Source: Dyella terrae (GTDB lineage: Bacteria > Pseudomonadota > Gammaproteobacteria > Xanthomonadales > Rhodanobacteraceae). Taken from it: a DNA stretch of 64,000 nucleotides. The stretch covers positions 558,001 to 622,000 of the forward strand of contig NZ_SIZZ01000002.1 of NCBI RefSeq assembly GCF_004322705.1, given 5' to 3'. A model generated the notes under the pieces. It saw only the letters and a list, made by a program, of their open reading frames with translations. It was not told the origin of the DNA and did no database searches. How positions within the stretch are numbered: the first letter of the stretch is position 1; each line of letters begins with the position of its first letter. Positions 44,601 through 52,487 of the stretch are shown piece by piece. The translations under genes were made by a program, and so were the position numbers.

Positions 44601-45402
44601 GGCACCGGATGGTGCAGGCCTTGCGTCGGGCATGACGGCCGCGCCAACGAGTGCGATGGTGCCAGCTTCGAGTCAACGTGTGCGCGACGATCGCACGAGC
44701 GGCGCACCCTCGAACAACGCCACCATGCCGGCGGCGGTTTCGACTCAGGCACCCGCCGACACGACGGCCTCACGCGCTGCGCCGGACGGCCATGCCACCA
44801 CACCGGGCGCAGAGAAGTCGACTTCCTCTTCCTCTACACGAACCAAGACCCCTGATGCTTCCAGATCGGATTCGTCATCGGGCGTAGCGATGCCGGTCAA
44901 GCCGTCCATGGCGTCGCCGAAACAGGCGACCAGCCGTCCCGACGAAAAGCCCGGCCCCCAGGCCATGGCGGATGGCGCGAAATCCGACGGTGCCAACAAC
45001 CGGCACTCGAATGCCATGCCTTCGACATCCAGCGCAGACGCGCCCGTGCGACGGGAGTATTCCGCATCGGCGCCAGGCGGAGCCCATACGCCAATGCGTT
45101 CTTCCGCCGTCGATGATCCTCACGACAAGCGTGGAAAAAAATCGAAGAAAGACAAGAAGAACGCCGGCAAGTCCCGTAAGAAACAAAACGCGAAGGAACC
45201 CGCGCGTCGGGACCAGGAGGTCACTTCAACCACGGATAAACCGACTGCCCGGAAAGAACAGATCGCGCGCGGCAACGCTGATGCAGGGCGCGGCCCCGAG
45301 GTCGCGCATGGCCATGCCGTGGACGACTATGCCGACGAAATCGCCCGGTTCAGCCAGCGACACGAACGGTGGAGTGACTTGAAGGCTCCGGACGATGACT
45401 GA
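41692..45402 (+). CDS. trbL: TrbL C-terminal part with a very long repetitive tail
   Basis: 1,236 residues from ATG 41692; the frame is the one of the preceding trbL part and is open from the codon after its TAG. It begins with the missing last helix (MAIMLVASLIMAVVAWKVPK, then LLYAVITGSQL), followed by a tail of about 1,200 residues rich in A, S, T, P, Q and G. Residues about 301-805 are an exact 47-residue tandem array (MQQGMRGDAQGTNVSVDAK plus one of two linker types); ten copies contain RGD. The end is lysine-rich (KRGKKSKKDKKNAG). TrbL-type proteins often have variable tails, but not usually of this size. The tail is probably disordered; its side of the membrane is uncertain. It overlaps the start of the transglycosylase gene by one base. 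Confidence 0.8.
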   Translation: MRYDGMAIMLVASLIMAVVAWKVPKLLYAVITGSQLGWVNGTAAMASGAMVSAGHSAMASLGWRDPAPAGETRPSMTVMDAFRHVSAEVDRMDSVQMPVNPGSSEGRSEADLRAGPQASPFGASQATVAWPPAPSQQGHADARGDDRRDDKSGSPGQGGSGSEHVVHRESGSRGQGTSSPPPAERPAMAASSDLGAAARGEVPREAIALRAQERQAMLAAAESMSATREGIRSTSGPHTEAAGTATHVTAAQQLSGGDARSGKGGLPHGAEPLPTAVHQVMPVGVQGATGSMDARPGAQSTSTAPAPVIPATPQAPGATQPTAMQQSMRGDAQGTNVSVDAKNVMQPTSTTPASVISATPQAPGATQPTAMQQSMRGDAQGTNVSVDAKNVTPPTSTPPAPVIPATPQAPGATQPTAMQQGMRGDAQGTNVSVDAKNVMQPTSTAPAPVIPATPQAPGATQPTAMQQSMRGDAQGTNVSVDAKNVMQPTSTAPAPVIPATPQAPGATQPTAMQQGMRGDAQGTNVSVDAKNASQQPTAPSAHGIPATSQPANATQPTAMQQGMRGDAQGTNVSVDAKTSSQQPTTPSAHGVPATSQPANATQPTAMQQGMRGDAQGTNVSVDAKNASQQPTTPSAHGVPATSQPANATQPTAMQQGMRGDAQGTNVSVDAKSASQQPTTPSAHGVPATSQPANATQPTAMQQGMRGDAQGTNVSVDAKSASQQPTTPSAHGVSATSQPANATQPTAMQQGMRGDAQGTNVSVDAKNVTQPTSTAPAPVIPATPQAPGATQPTAMQQGMRSDTQGKDSGSGNMTSQSTMVTASGHAPASPGEASQGARSDSTRQSVTTVSNAPSPASSDAAQVSPGPASATHASHNGTASSNEDGVRLRRGASPVAAQVTHAHVAGTGQAGQASGEGKTPSSSPSPTPATQANDGFAQRSDSPAPSSHAKDMRRGAGGASDSFLGSAPATRAPDGAGLASGMTAAPTSAMVPASSQRVRDDRTSGAPSNNATMPAAVSTQAPADTTASRAAPDGHATTPGAEKSTSSSSTRTKTPDASRSDSSSGVAMPVKPSMASPKQATSRPDEKPGPQAMADGAKSDGANNRHSNAMPSTSSADAPVRREYSASAPGGAHTPMRSSAVDDPHDKRGKKSKKDKKNAGKSRKKQNAKEPARRDQEVTSTTDKPTARKEQIARGNADAGRGPEVAHGHAVDDYADEIARFSQRHERWSDLKAPDDD
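42592..44106 (+). repeat. 141-bp tandem array inside trbL, about 10.7 copies
   Basis: The ATGCAGCAG anchor recurs at 42661, 42802, 42943, 43084, 43225, 43366, 43507, 43648, 43789, 43930 and 44071, every 141 bases without exception. Copies are nearly identical in DNA. Two linker versions exist: type A (QPTSTAPAPVIPATPQAPG) between copies 1-5 and 10-11, and type B (SQQPTTPSAHGVPATSQPAN) between copies 5-10. Because the unit is a multiple of three, gain or loss of copies keeps the frame. Confidence 0.97.
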
Positions 45403-45899
45403 TGCTTCCTGATTTTCCCGATCTTCCGCCTGACAGGCAGGACATGGTTACGTGTTCGGTGGCTGCCGCGATCGCCTATCAGGTGCCCGTCAACATCATG
45501 TTGGCGGTTGCCGAGAAAGAAGCAGGCAAGCCGGGGCTGTGGATGCGCAATCGCAACGGTACGTATGATGTTGGCGCACTCCAGTTCAATACAGCGTACT
45601 TGCGGGAGTTGTCGCGTTTCGGGATCGAGCCGGGACATGTGGCGGCGGAAGGATGCTTTGCGTACAAGCTAGCCGCGTGGCGCATCCGTGGTCATCTCAG
45701 GAGCGATGCCGGCGATGTCTGGACGCGCGTCGCCAACTATCACTCGCGCACGCCTCGCTACAACGCGCGATATCGCTACGACTTACGCCGCAAGGCGGCC
45801 ATCTGGGTGCGCTGGCTCGATCGCAATTTCGTTACCCACTCAGTCAATCTTTCCGAACTCTCGCCCGCGACCTGGGCGAAGGGTTCGGTTGCGCCATGA
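45402..45899 (+). CDS. TrbN/VirB1-like lytic transglycosylase
   Basis: 165 residues. The SLT fold is recognisable: catalytic glutamate in MLAVAEKEAGKPGLW, then NGTYDVGALQFNTAYL and a C-terminal tyrosine-rich region (RVANYHSRTPRYNARYRYDL). It cuts peptidoglycan locally so the secretion machine can cross the wall. No signal peptide is visible (it begins MLPDFPDLPPD), so export is unexplained unless another start is used; TrbN/VirB1 relatives normally have one. It overlaps the trbL stop (TGATG), which ties it to the same transcript, and lies 18 nt before the fimbrial adhesin. Confidence 0.88.
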   Translation: MLPDFPDLPPDRQDMVTCSVAAAIAYQVPVNIMLAVAEKEAGKPGLWMRNRNGTYDVGALQFNTAYLRELSRFGIEPGHVAAEGCFAYKLAAWRIRGHLRSDAGDVWTRVANYHSRTPRYNARYRYDLRRKAAIWVRWLDRNFVTHSVNLSELSPATWAKGSVAP

Positions 45900-45917
45900 A
45901 TAGGAAGGATGCAAGGC

Positions 45918-46928
45918 ATGACTAATTCAATCGGATTCCCTGGCCGCCGGTTCGTCACAGCGGGCTTGGCATTGTTGGGCATGGCCTTCACCGCGTCGGC
46001 CACCGCCAATGGCTGCGTGATCCTGGGCAGTACGTCGAAATTCACGGTGGGTCAGGGCACGCCCGTGCTGATTCCCGGCAACGCGAGCGAAGGCGATGTC
46101 ATCAAGACCGGCATGGGCAATAGCGGGGGCAATCAGTGGCAGATGACGTGCGATCCCGGAACCTACAGCTTTGTCGCTCGCCATGTGCCATCTTCGTCGG
46201 GCGATATCGTGCCGCTGCGGGTCGCCGGATTCGGCGTGGCCAGCGGCGTAGGTATTCGTTTGTCGGTCAGGGAGCATGGCAGCGGATCCGACGGTGCCAT
46301 GCATCGATTTCCCTGGACGGTACGGCGTACCTTTGATGAGGATGTGAAGGTGTCCTTTACGGACGACCTGCAGTACGAACTGATCCGCATGTCGGGTGAG
46401 CTGTATTACGGCGCCATTGAGCCAGTTCAGGTCGGCACATCCTATGTGGAGGGCGGCGACGGCGAATATCGTTCCATCTGGATCAACGATCTTTCGTTCT
46501 CCCGGCCAAGCTGTGGCATAGAAGGCGGCGACGGATTCATGCGCGAGGTTGCGCTTGGAACCCATAGTTCGTCCGTATTCGCCCGTCCCGGGGACGCGTC
46601 GCCGTGGGTGCCATTCGCACTCACGTCTGCCAATTGCAGTGATCCAGGTGGCGTCTTCGCCGATATCACGTTCGGATTCGCGCATGACGCGGATGCCGAT
46701 GACAGCACGCTGTTTGCCATGCCCACGGGCAAGGTCAAAGGCGTAGGCATTGAAGTCGCGCAGGACAACGTGGATTCCACGTCGTTCGTGCCGGGCGTGA
46801 AGGGCACGATGCCGGCCGTATCCACCGGCAATCACTACAAGTTCAAGGCACGGCTCAAGCGCACGACGGCGGCACTGCAGGCGGGCTCATTCCGGCGCGC
46901 GACCATCGTGATGGTCGAGTTCCGTTAG
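45918..46928 (+). CDS. Two-domain fimbrial tip adhesin (FimH-like layout)
   Basis: 336 residues from ATG 45918 (AGGAAGG about 10 nt upstream; the ATG at 45909 is too close to that site). Signal peptide (AGLALLGMAFTASATA), an N-terminal receptor-type domain (about 30-195), then a pilin domain starting SFSRPSCGIEG with cysteines, FALTSANCSDPGG, GKVKGVGIEVAQ, HYKFKARLKR and the terminal strand RRATIVMVEFR with the penultimate aromatic that chaperones bind. This is the layout of a pilus tip adhesin. It has no chaperone or usher next to it; those lie 13.7-17 kb upstream, on the other side of the type IV secretion genes. Confidence 0.87.
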   Translation: MTNSIGFPGRRFVTAGLALLGMAFTASATANGCVILGSTSKFTVGQGTPVLIPGNASEGDVIKTGMGNSGGNQWQMTCDPGTYSFVARHVPSSSGDIVPLRVAGFGVASGVGIRLSVREHGSGSDGAMHRFPWTVRRTFDEDVKVSFTDDLQYELIRMSGELYYGAIEPVQVGTSYVEGGDGEYRSIWINDLSFSRPSCGIEGGDGFMREVALGTHSSSVFARPGDASPWVPFALTSANCSDPGGVFADITFGFAHDADADDSTLFAMPTGKVKGVGIEVAQDNVDSTSFVPGVKGTMPAVSTGNHYKFKARLKRTTAALQAGSFRRATIVMVEFR

Positions 46929-46943
46929 CGATACGCTTTCATT

Positions 46944-47873
46944 TCACTTGGCCGATTTGTTGGCAGGTGCACGGAACATGGCGATCAAGCCGACAGCGGA
47001 GAGAATCAAGGCCATGCCCAGCAAATCGAAGGGGCCGATGCGCTCGCCGACGAACATCACGCCGAACAGCACGGCCACCGGTGGGTTGACGTACGCGTAG
47101 CTGGTGGCAAGCGCTGGACGCACGGTCTTGAGCACGTAGAGGTATGCGCTGAAAGCGATCAGCGAGCCGAAGACAATGAGGTAGGCAACGGCGGCAGTAG
47201 CGCGAACGCTGGGATGATCCGGCAGGCGCTCGCCATGAAGAAGGCCGACGATAAGCAGGCCGGCACTGCCGCACAGCATTTGTGCGGCCGTGTTCATCGG
47301 GCCCTTGGGCATGTCGCGACGCTTGCTCCATACCGAGCCGAAGGCCCAGGCCGCGGCAGCGGTAAGCAAGGCGATGGCGCCCATGCGCGAACCGCTGAGG
47401 CCGCTGCCGAGGTTGAGCACGATCACGCCGACGAAACCGAGCAGAAGTCCGGCAATTTCGCCGCGTGTCGGATGTTCGCCATAGACGGAGGCAAACACGG
47501 CCGCGAAAAGCGGCATGCTCGCGACGGCGACGGCGGCGATGCCCGAGCTTACGGTCTGTTCGGCGAAGCACACCAAACCATTGCCGAAACCCAGAAGCAG
47601 GATCCCGGTGACAGCGGCATTGCCCCACTGGGCACGCGTCGGCATGGCAACGCCACGCAGTCGTAGCACGCCAAACAACAAGCTTCCGGCGATCAGGAAG
47701 CGCACGCCTGCGAGCAGGAAAGGCGGGTAGCTCTCCAGCGCGAAGCGAATTCCGAGGTAAGTCGAACCCCAGATGACGTACAGCGCGAACAGCGCCAGCG
47801 GTACGAGCAGGCGGGGATCGGCAAGCGAGCTGCTCGCCGTGGGAGCGGCGGTCGTGGATGTCGTGTCGTTCAT
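46944..47873 (-). CDS. yedA: EamA-family exporter, YedA-like
   Basis: 309 residues with ten hydrophobic helices in two EamA halves. The opening IWGSTYLGIRFALESYPPFL and the C-terminal half (YAYVNPPVAVLFGVMFVGER) match the YedA/RhtA group of drug/metabolite transporters, likely exporting an amino acid or similar metabolite. It converges on the adhesin gene with 15 nt between stops and marks the right boundary of the surface locus. Confidence 0.9.
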   Translation of the reverse strand: MNDTTSTTAAPTASSSLADPRLLVPLALFALYVIWGSTYLGIRFALESYPPFLLAGVRFLIAGSLLFGVLRLRGVAMPTRAQWGNAAVTGILLLGFGNGLVCFAEQTVSSGIAAVAVASMPLFAAVFASVYGEHPTRGEIAGLLLGFVGVIVLNLGSGLSGSRMGAIALLTAAAAWAFGSVWSKRRDMPKGPMNTAAQMLCGSAGLLIVGLLHGERLPDHPSVRATAAVAYLIVFGSLIAFSAYLYVLKTVRPALATSYAYVNPPVAVLFGVMFVGERIGPFDLLGMALILSAVGLIAMFRAPANKSAK

Positions 47874-48026
47874 GGTCGGGGACGGTGGGCATCGCGACGC
47901 GGATGCGAGGCGAATTCTAACGGGGATGAACGATAAGGCGTGGCAGATCGCCGCGGTAGCGAGGCTTTTGCGAGGCAGGCTTGAGCCGCGTTCAAGGCGC
48001 GTGTCGAAGCACGCGCCATCCGGATG

Positions 48027-48899
48027 TTATGCAGCGCGGCTGGTTTGACCCTGGTGCTTCTGTTCCTGGGCCAGCAGCACGCGCTTGCGTTCAACGCCCC
48101 AGCGCCAGCCGCCGAGGGAGCCGTCCTCGCGCACCACGCGGTGGCAGGGCACGATCAGGGCGAGGCGATTGCTGCCGCAGGCGTTGCCCACCGCACGCGC
48201 CGCGCCGGGCATGCCGATCTGCGCGGCCAGTTCGCCGTAACTGACCGTCTTGCCCTCGGGAATACGAGTGAGCGCGTCCCATACGCGCCACTGGAATGCG
48301 GTGGCGGCGACATCGATCGGCGGCATGGCTGGCGCGCTGGCTTCGCTCCAGCCCAGTTCGCTGGCAATGCGTGCGATGACGGCATCCAGCCATTCTTCGC
48401 GTCCCGCGTCCACCCGCTCGAAGGCGGCTTGCGGAAACTCCTTCCCCAGGCGCTGCACGAGCTCGTCATCATCCGCGCCCAGCGTCACCGAGCAGATGCC
48501 CTTCGCCGTAGTCGCGACGAGCAGGCGACCCAGCGGGGTCTCGGTCGTCGTGTAGCGGATGCTCGCGCCCGCCCCGCCGGCGCGATAGCTGGCCGGGGTC
48601 ATGCCGAGCAGGCGATTGGTGTGTTCGTAGACGCGGCTGCCGGAGCCGAATCCAGCCTCGTAGACGGCATCGGTGACGGCGGCACCGTCGCGCAGTGCTG
48701 CCTTGAACTGACCGAAGCGCCGGGCGCGGTGGTATTCAGCTGGGCTCATGCCATAGCGGCGGCGGAAGAGCCGCTGCAGGTGGCTGGGGCTGAGTTCGGC
48801 AGCCTCGGCCAGTGCGGCAAGGCTGGGCGCCTGGTCGGCACGCTCCACCATCTGGCGGACATGCTCCAGGACGAGTTCGGTAGAATGAGCGATAGTCAT
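48027..48899 (-). CDS. Ada-like protein: AraC-type HTH plus O6-alkylguanine-DNA methyltransferase, no zinc domain
   Basis: 290 residues. An AraC-type DNA-binding part (LAALAEAAELSPSHLQRLFR; GFGSGSRVYEHTNRLLGMTP) is fused to an alkyltransferase domain with FQWRVWDALTRIPEGKTVSY, the conserved GNACGSNRLALIVPCHRVV holding the active cysteine, and LGGWRWGVERKRVLL. It repairs O6-alkylguanine by suicidal transfer. The N-terminal zinc domain of E. coli Ada, whose Cys38 senses methylphosphotriesters, is missing, so methylation control by that route is not expected. No clear ribosome binding site precedes the ATG at 48899. Confidence 0.9.
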   Translation of the reverse strand: MTIAHSTELVLEHVRQMVERADQAPSLAALAEAAELSPSHLQRLFRRRYGMSPAEYHRARRFGQFKAALRDGAAVTDAVYEAGFGSGSRVYEHTNRLLGMTPASYRAGGAGASIRYTTTETPLGRLLVATTAKGICSVTLGADDDELVQRLGKEFPQAAFERVDAGREEWLDAVIARIASELGWSEASAPAMPPIDVAATAFQWRVWDALTRIPEGKTVSYGELAAQIGMPGAARAVGNACGSNRLALIVPCHRVVREDGSLGGWRWGVERKRVLLAQEQKHQGQTSRAA

Positions 48900-48968
48900 G
48901 TTGGCACCGTGGCTCTGCGACGGTGCCAGACTAGAGGGGCGCCGCCGACGCGGCCATCCGGATCTTGC

Positions 48969-49247
48969 TCAGTGGGCCGAACGGGTGTGGCGCAGGACGA
49001 CGAATTCGCCTTCCAGCACCTCCGGCTTGTGCTGCGGACGCGCAGCAGCGGCTTGCGCAGACGCGCGACGACCACGCGTGGTCCAGGCACGCAGGGCCAG
49101 CAGCAGACCGCCGCCGACCAGCAGGACGCCAGCCACCATCAACCCGAACACGAACAGCACACCGACCAATGCCACGCCCACGAGCAGGGACAAGGCACGC
49201 ACCAGCGGATGACGGGAACGACGCGGAAGAGGCAGCACGAAACGCAT
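48969..49247 (-). CDS. Small two-span membrane protein, unknown
   Basis: 92 residues with a strongly hydrophobic hairpin (LSLLVGVALVGVLFVFGLMV; AGVLLVGGGLLLALRAW) and a basic/alanine-rich soluble tail. I do not recognise a family. It lies 69 nt upstream of the Ada-like gene on the same strand and could be co-transcribed. A weak GGA occurs about 12 nt before the ATG. The coding call rests on the coherent membrane pattern. Confidence 0.6.
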   Translation of the reverse strand: MRFVLPLPRRSRHPLVRALSLLVGVALVGVLFVFGLMVAGVLLVGGGLLLALRAWTTRGRRASAQAAAARPQHKPEVLEGEFVVLRHTRSAH

Positions 49248-49326
49248 GTGTTAAAAATCCGTGTGGTAAAATCAATGACTTACGTGCGTAACGATGGGGC
49301 TTTTGCCCTCAAGAGACAAGTGCCAG

Positions 49327-49668
49327 ATGGACACACTGCAATCTGATCGACATATCTGCCGCCTCGACGAGCTCACCGAAGGCGAAGCCATCGCGGTCGA
49401 CGCCGTGCTGCCCGACGGCCCGGAAAACCTCATCATCATCCGTCGCGGCGAGAGGGTGCATGCCTACATGAACATCTGCCCGCATGCTGGCCGCCGTCTC
49501 GACTGGGCACCGGGCAAGTTCCTGCTCAAGAACGACATCCTGGTCTGCGCGGCGCATGGCGCCAGCTTTCAGGCGCAGGATGGTCTGTGCGTCGGGGGGC
49601 CTTGCCGGGGTGAGCACCTGCGATCCGTGGCCGTTCGCGTGACCGGCGAGGACGTCGTACTCGACTGA
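49327..49668 (+). CDS. Rieske [2Fe-2S] domain protein
   Basis: 113 residues from ATG 49327 (AAGAGA about 11 nt upstream; an in-frame ATG at 49294 lacks a site). Cluster ligands are in ICPHAGRRLDW (C-x-H) and VCAAHGASF (C-x-x-H), spaced normally. It is the size of stand-alone ferredoxin-type Rieske proteins that pass electrons to oxygenases or reductases; no partner enzyme is adjacent. It converges on the SLC13 transporter gene with 14 nt between stops. Confidence 0.9.
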   Translation: MDTLQSDRHICRLDELTEGEAIAVDAVLPDGPENLIIIRRGERVHAYMNICPHAGRRLDWAPGKFLLKNDILVCAAHGASFQAQDGLCVGGPCRGEHLRSVAVRVTGEDVVLD

Positions 49669-49682
49669 CGCTCCCGCCTCTC

Positions 49683-51524
49683 TCAGCGGAACATCAGGTT
49701 GATCACCACCAGCGTGATGGCCAGCACCAGCAAAGTCAGCGGAATGCCCACGCGCAGGAAATCCTTCGCACGATATCCGCCGGGGCCGGCCACCATCATC
49801 AGGGCCGGATGGCCGGAGCTCAGCAGGAAGGTGTTGGACGACGACACCGCGACGATCAGCGCGTAGGCCGACGGATTGCCGCCCGTGGCCACGGCCACGC
49901 TGATCGCAATCGGCACCATCATCACCGTGGCGCCCACGTTGGACATCACCTGCGAGAACAGCAGGGTGAGGATGGCGAGGCAGGCCTGGAGCACCCACGG
50001 GGATGCTTCGCCCAGGTGCTGCAACACTTCCTGCGCCACCCACGCGGCCGTGCCGGTGGCATCCATCGACCAGCCCAGCGGAATCAGGCAGGCGGTGACG
50101 AAGATCGTCTTCCAGTTGATGGCCTTGTAGGCCTCGTCCATGTTGAGCACGCCGGTCAGCAGCATGCCGATGGCGCCGGTCATCATGGCGACGGACAGAT
50201 CCAGGTGCGTGAACAGCGCGAGGCACTTGGCGAGCACGAAGAAGCCCACGGCCTGCCAGATCTTGCCTGGGCGCTGTTCTTCCTTCGGGATGTCGGTGAC
50301 GACCACGAGATCCTTGTCTTCCGACGCCAGGCTCAGATCACGCCAGCTCGAATGCAGCACCAGCGTGTCACCGGCGCGCAGGCTCACCGAGCGCACATCG
50401 TCGCGAAACACCTGGTCGCCGCGATTCACCGCCAGCACCGAAATGCCATAGCGCTTGCGCAGGCGCAGCTCGCCCACGTTTTGCTTGATGAAGCGCGAGC
50501 TCGGCGGAATCACGGCCTCGGAAATACCGGCGCGCGTGGGATTGAACAACTCACCCAGCTGGCGCATGCGCGGCGAGAGCTTGCACAGCTGGTTGTTGGC
50601 GAACTGGTTGAGCTGTTCGCGGGGACCCAGCACACCCAGTACCGAACCTACCCAGATCACGTGATCGGCCGGCGGCGCCATGCGTGCTTCGGTGCCGCTC
50701 TTGATCGCCAGGATCAGTGGTGCGCCATAGAGCTGTTCGACTTCGCCGATGCTCATGCCCACCAGCGGGCTCTCCGCCGTCACCGTGAGCTCGGCCGTTT
50801 CACCGACGATGCCGTAGGTATCGGCAAAGTAACTTTCGGTGCGGCCCGGCGTCACCTTGAGGCGTTCGTCTTCGCGCTCGGGCAGCAGCTTCGCGGTGAA
50901 GAAGTAGAAGAACGCCACGCCCGTCAACGCCAGCACCAGGCCTACCGGCGTCACGCTGAAAAGGCCGAACTTCGGAATGGTGTGCGCGCCGGCCGGCAGA
51001 TTGGCGTTGGCGCTGGCGATCAGGTCGTTGAGGACGATCAGTGGCGAGTTGGCGATCAGCGTCGTGTTGGTCGCCGTGAGGATGCAGAACGCCATCGGCA
51101 GCAGCAGGCGCGAGATCGGCACGCCGGTGCGCGCGGCGAGGCGGCTGGTGACCGGGATCATCAAGGCGGCAAGCGCCTGGCTTGGAATCACCGCGCTGAA
51201 CAGGCTGGTGACCAGGTTGATCACCACACCCAGGCGTGACTCCACGCCGCGTGCCATGCGCATGACGAAATTGGCGGTGAGGCTGAGCACGCCAGCACGA
51301 TCGAGGCCGGCACCCATGATCATGATCGCGATGATCGCGATGACGGCATTACCGGCGAAACCGTTGAAGACGCGATCGGAGGGGATGAGGCCGGTGAGGC
51401 CGATGACCACCACCACGAGCAGCGCCACCATGTCGGCGCGGATCCACTCCAGCACCAGCATCAGCATGGTGAAGCCCACCAGCCCGAGTACCAGCATCAT
51501 TTCGGGGGTGAGCGCGAGTCCCAC
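49683..51524 (-). CDS. SLC13/DASS-family anion transporter with TrkA-C domains
   Basis: 613 residues. N-terminal membrane half (MLVLGLVGFTMLMLVLEWI; FAGNAVIAIIAIMIMGAGLD), a central soluble stretch with two TrkA-C type regions (about residues 215-385; SVSLRAGDTLVLHSSWRDL), then a second membrane half (ATVMMVPIAISVAVATGG) with VSSSNTFLLSSGHPAL. This layout is the SLC13-type permease family of sulfate or dicarboxylate transporters, with regulatory domains in the middle. It begins at GTG 51524; an ATG eight codons later is possible. Substrate cannot be assigned. Confidence 0.87.
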   Translation of the reverse strand: MGLALTPEMMLVLGLVGFTMLMLVLEWIRADMVALLVVVVIGLTGLIPSDRVFNGFAGNAVIAIIAIMIMGAGLDRAGVLSLTANFVMRMARGVESRLGVVINLVTSLFSAVIPSQALAALMIPVTSRLAARTGVPISRLLLPMAFCILTATNTTLIANSPLIVLNDLIASANANLPAGAHTIPKFGLFSVTPVGLVLALTGVAFFYFFTAKLLPEREDERLKVTPGRTESYFADTYGIVGETAELTVTAESPLVGMSIGEVEQLYGAPLILAIKSGTEARMAPPADHVIWVGSVLGVLGPREQLNQFANNQLCKLSPRMRQLGELFNPTRAGISEAVIPPSSRFIKQNVGELRLRKRYGISVLAVNRGDQVFRDDVRSVSLRAGDTLVLHSSWRDLSLASEDKDLVVVTDIPKEEQRPGKIWQAVGFFVLAKCLALFTHLDLSVAMMTGAIGMLLTGVLNMDEAYKAINWKTIFVTACLIPLGWSMDATGTAAWVAQEVLQHLGEASPWVLQACLAILTLLFSQVMSNVGATVMMVPIAISVAVATGGNPSAYALIVAVSSSNTFLLSSGHPALMMVAGPGGYRAKDFLRVGIPLTLLVLAITLVVINLMFR

Positions 51525-51717
51525 TAGCCGGCGTCTCCCATATCACCCACACGGGCCGGCGGACAGAGGTGGATGCGATTGTGCGCTGCTGCAATCACGC
51601 TGCGATGGCTCGTCCCTGTTTGACCGCCGAGTATAGGGGCAATGTCTCAGGGGCTGGTGAACAGAAACGCAGCAAGCAGGGAAAACGAGACGCCGAACCG
51701 AAACGCCGATCGGCAGC

Positions 51718-52416
51718 TCAGCGCTTCCGGTAGAGCAGGTCCCAGACGCCATGGCCCAGCTTCAGGCCGCGGCGCTCGAAGTGCGTCTCGATGCGCCATG
51801 CCGGCTTCTCGGCGTACTGGCCGGGGCCGACGTCATTGGTCCAGTCGGGCGCCGCTTCCATCACTTCGAGCATGTGCTCGGCATAGGGCTGCCAGTCGGT
51901 GGCCAGATGCAGCAGGCCGCCCGGCGCCATGCGTGTCGCCAGCTGGGCGACGAAGGCAGGCTGGATGATGCGGCGCTTGTTGTGGCGCTTCTTGTGCCAC
52001 GGGTCCGGGAACCAGATGCGTGCCTCGGACAGCGTGCCCGGCGCAATCTCGTTCTCCAGCACCTCGACCGCATCGTGCTTGTACAGCCGCACGTTGTTCG
52101 CGTCGCGCGCGGCCAGGGCATTCATCAGCCGGCCGACGCCCGGTCCATGCACTTCGATCCCAACGTAATCACGGGCAAGGTCGTGCTCACTGGCCCAGGC
52201 CAGCGCTTCGCCGTTGCCAAAGCCGATTTCCATCACCAAGGGTGCTTCGCGGCCGAAACGCGCGGCGTAGTCCTGCGCCGTGCCGCTGTAGTCGATGCCG
52301 AAACGCGCCCAGTGATCGTCGAATGCGCGCTGCTGGGCAGGCGTCATGCGGCCTTCGCGCAGGACGAAGCTGCGGATGCGGCGGAGGTAGAGGGCGTTGT
52401 CGTCCGAATCGGTCAT
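51718..52416 (-). CDS. trmB: tRNA (guanine-N7-)-methyltransferase
   Basis: 232 residues from ATG 52416. S-adenosylmethionine site [30 protein letters not shown], and the TrmB signature [20 protein letters not shown] followed by [17 protein letters not shown]. It methylates G46 in the variable loop of tRNA. It lies behind thiS-thiG on the same strand, an arrangement I know from other gammaproteobacteria. Confidence 0.96.
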   Translation of the reverse strand: MTDSDDNALYLRRIRSFVLREGRMTPAQQRAFDDHWARFGIDYSGTAQDYAARFGREAPLVMEIGFGNGEALAWASEHDLARDYVGIEVHGPGVGRLMNALAARDANNVRLYKHDAVEVLENEIAPGTLSEARIWFPDPWHKKRHNKRRIIQPAFVAQLATRMAPGGLLHLATDWQPYAEHMLEVMEAAPDWTNDVGPGQYAEKPAWRIETHFERRGLKLGHGVWDLLYRKR

Positions 52417-52450
52417 TGGAAAGCAGTGAAGGGTGAAGGGAGGAACGGGG

Positions 52451-52478
52451 ACAAGCCGGCGGTTGCTTGCCGGCTTGT
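52451..52478 (-). other. Stem-loop between thiG and trmB
   Basis: ACAAGCCGGC, 8-nt loop, GCCGGCTTGT; perfect 10-bp stem 9 nt behind the thiG stop, without a T-run. Possibly an mRNA processing or partial termination site before trmB. Confidence 0.45.
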
Positions 52479-52487
52479 ACCGAGGTT

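Noticed and set aside
49809-51239. Plus-strand open frame of 476 codons
   Set aside because: Antisense to the SLC13 transporter; His/Arg/Gln-rich without domains.
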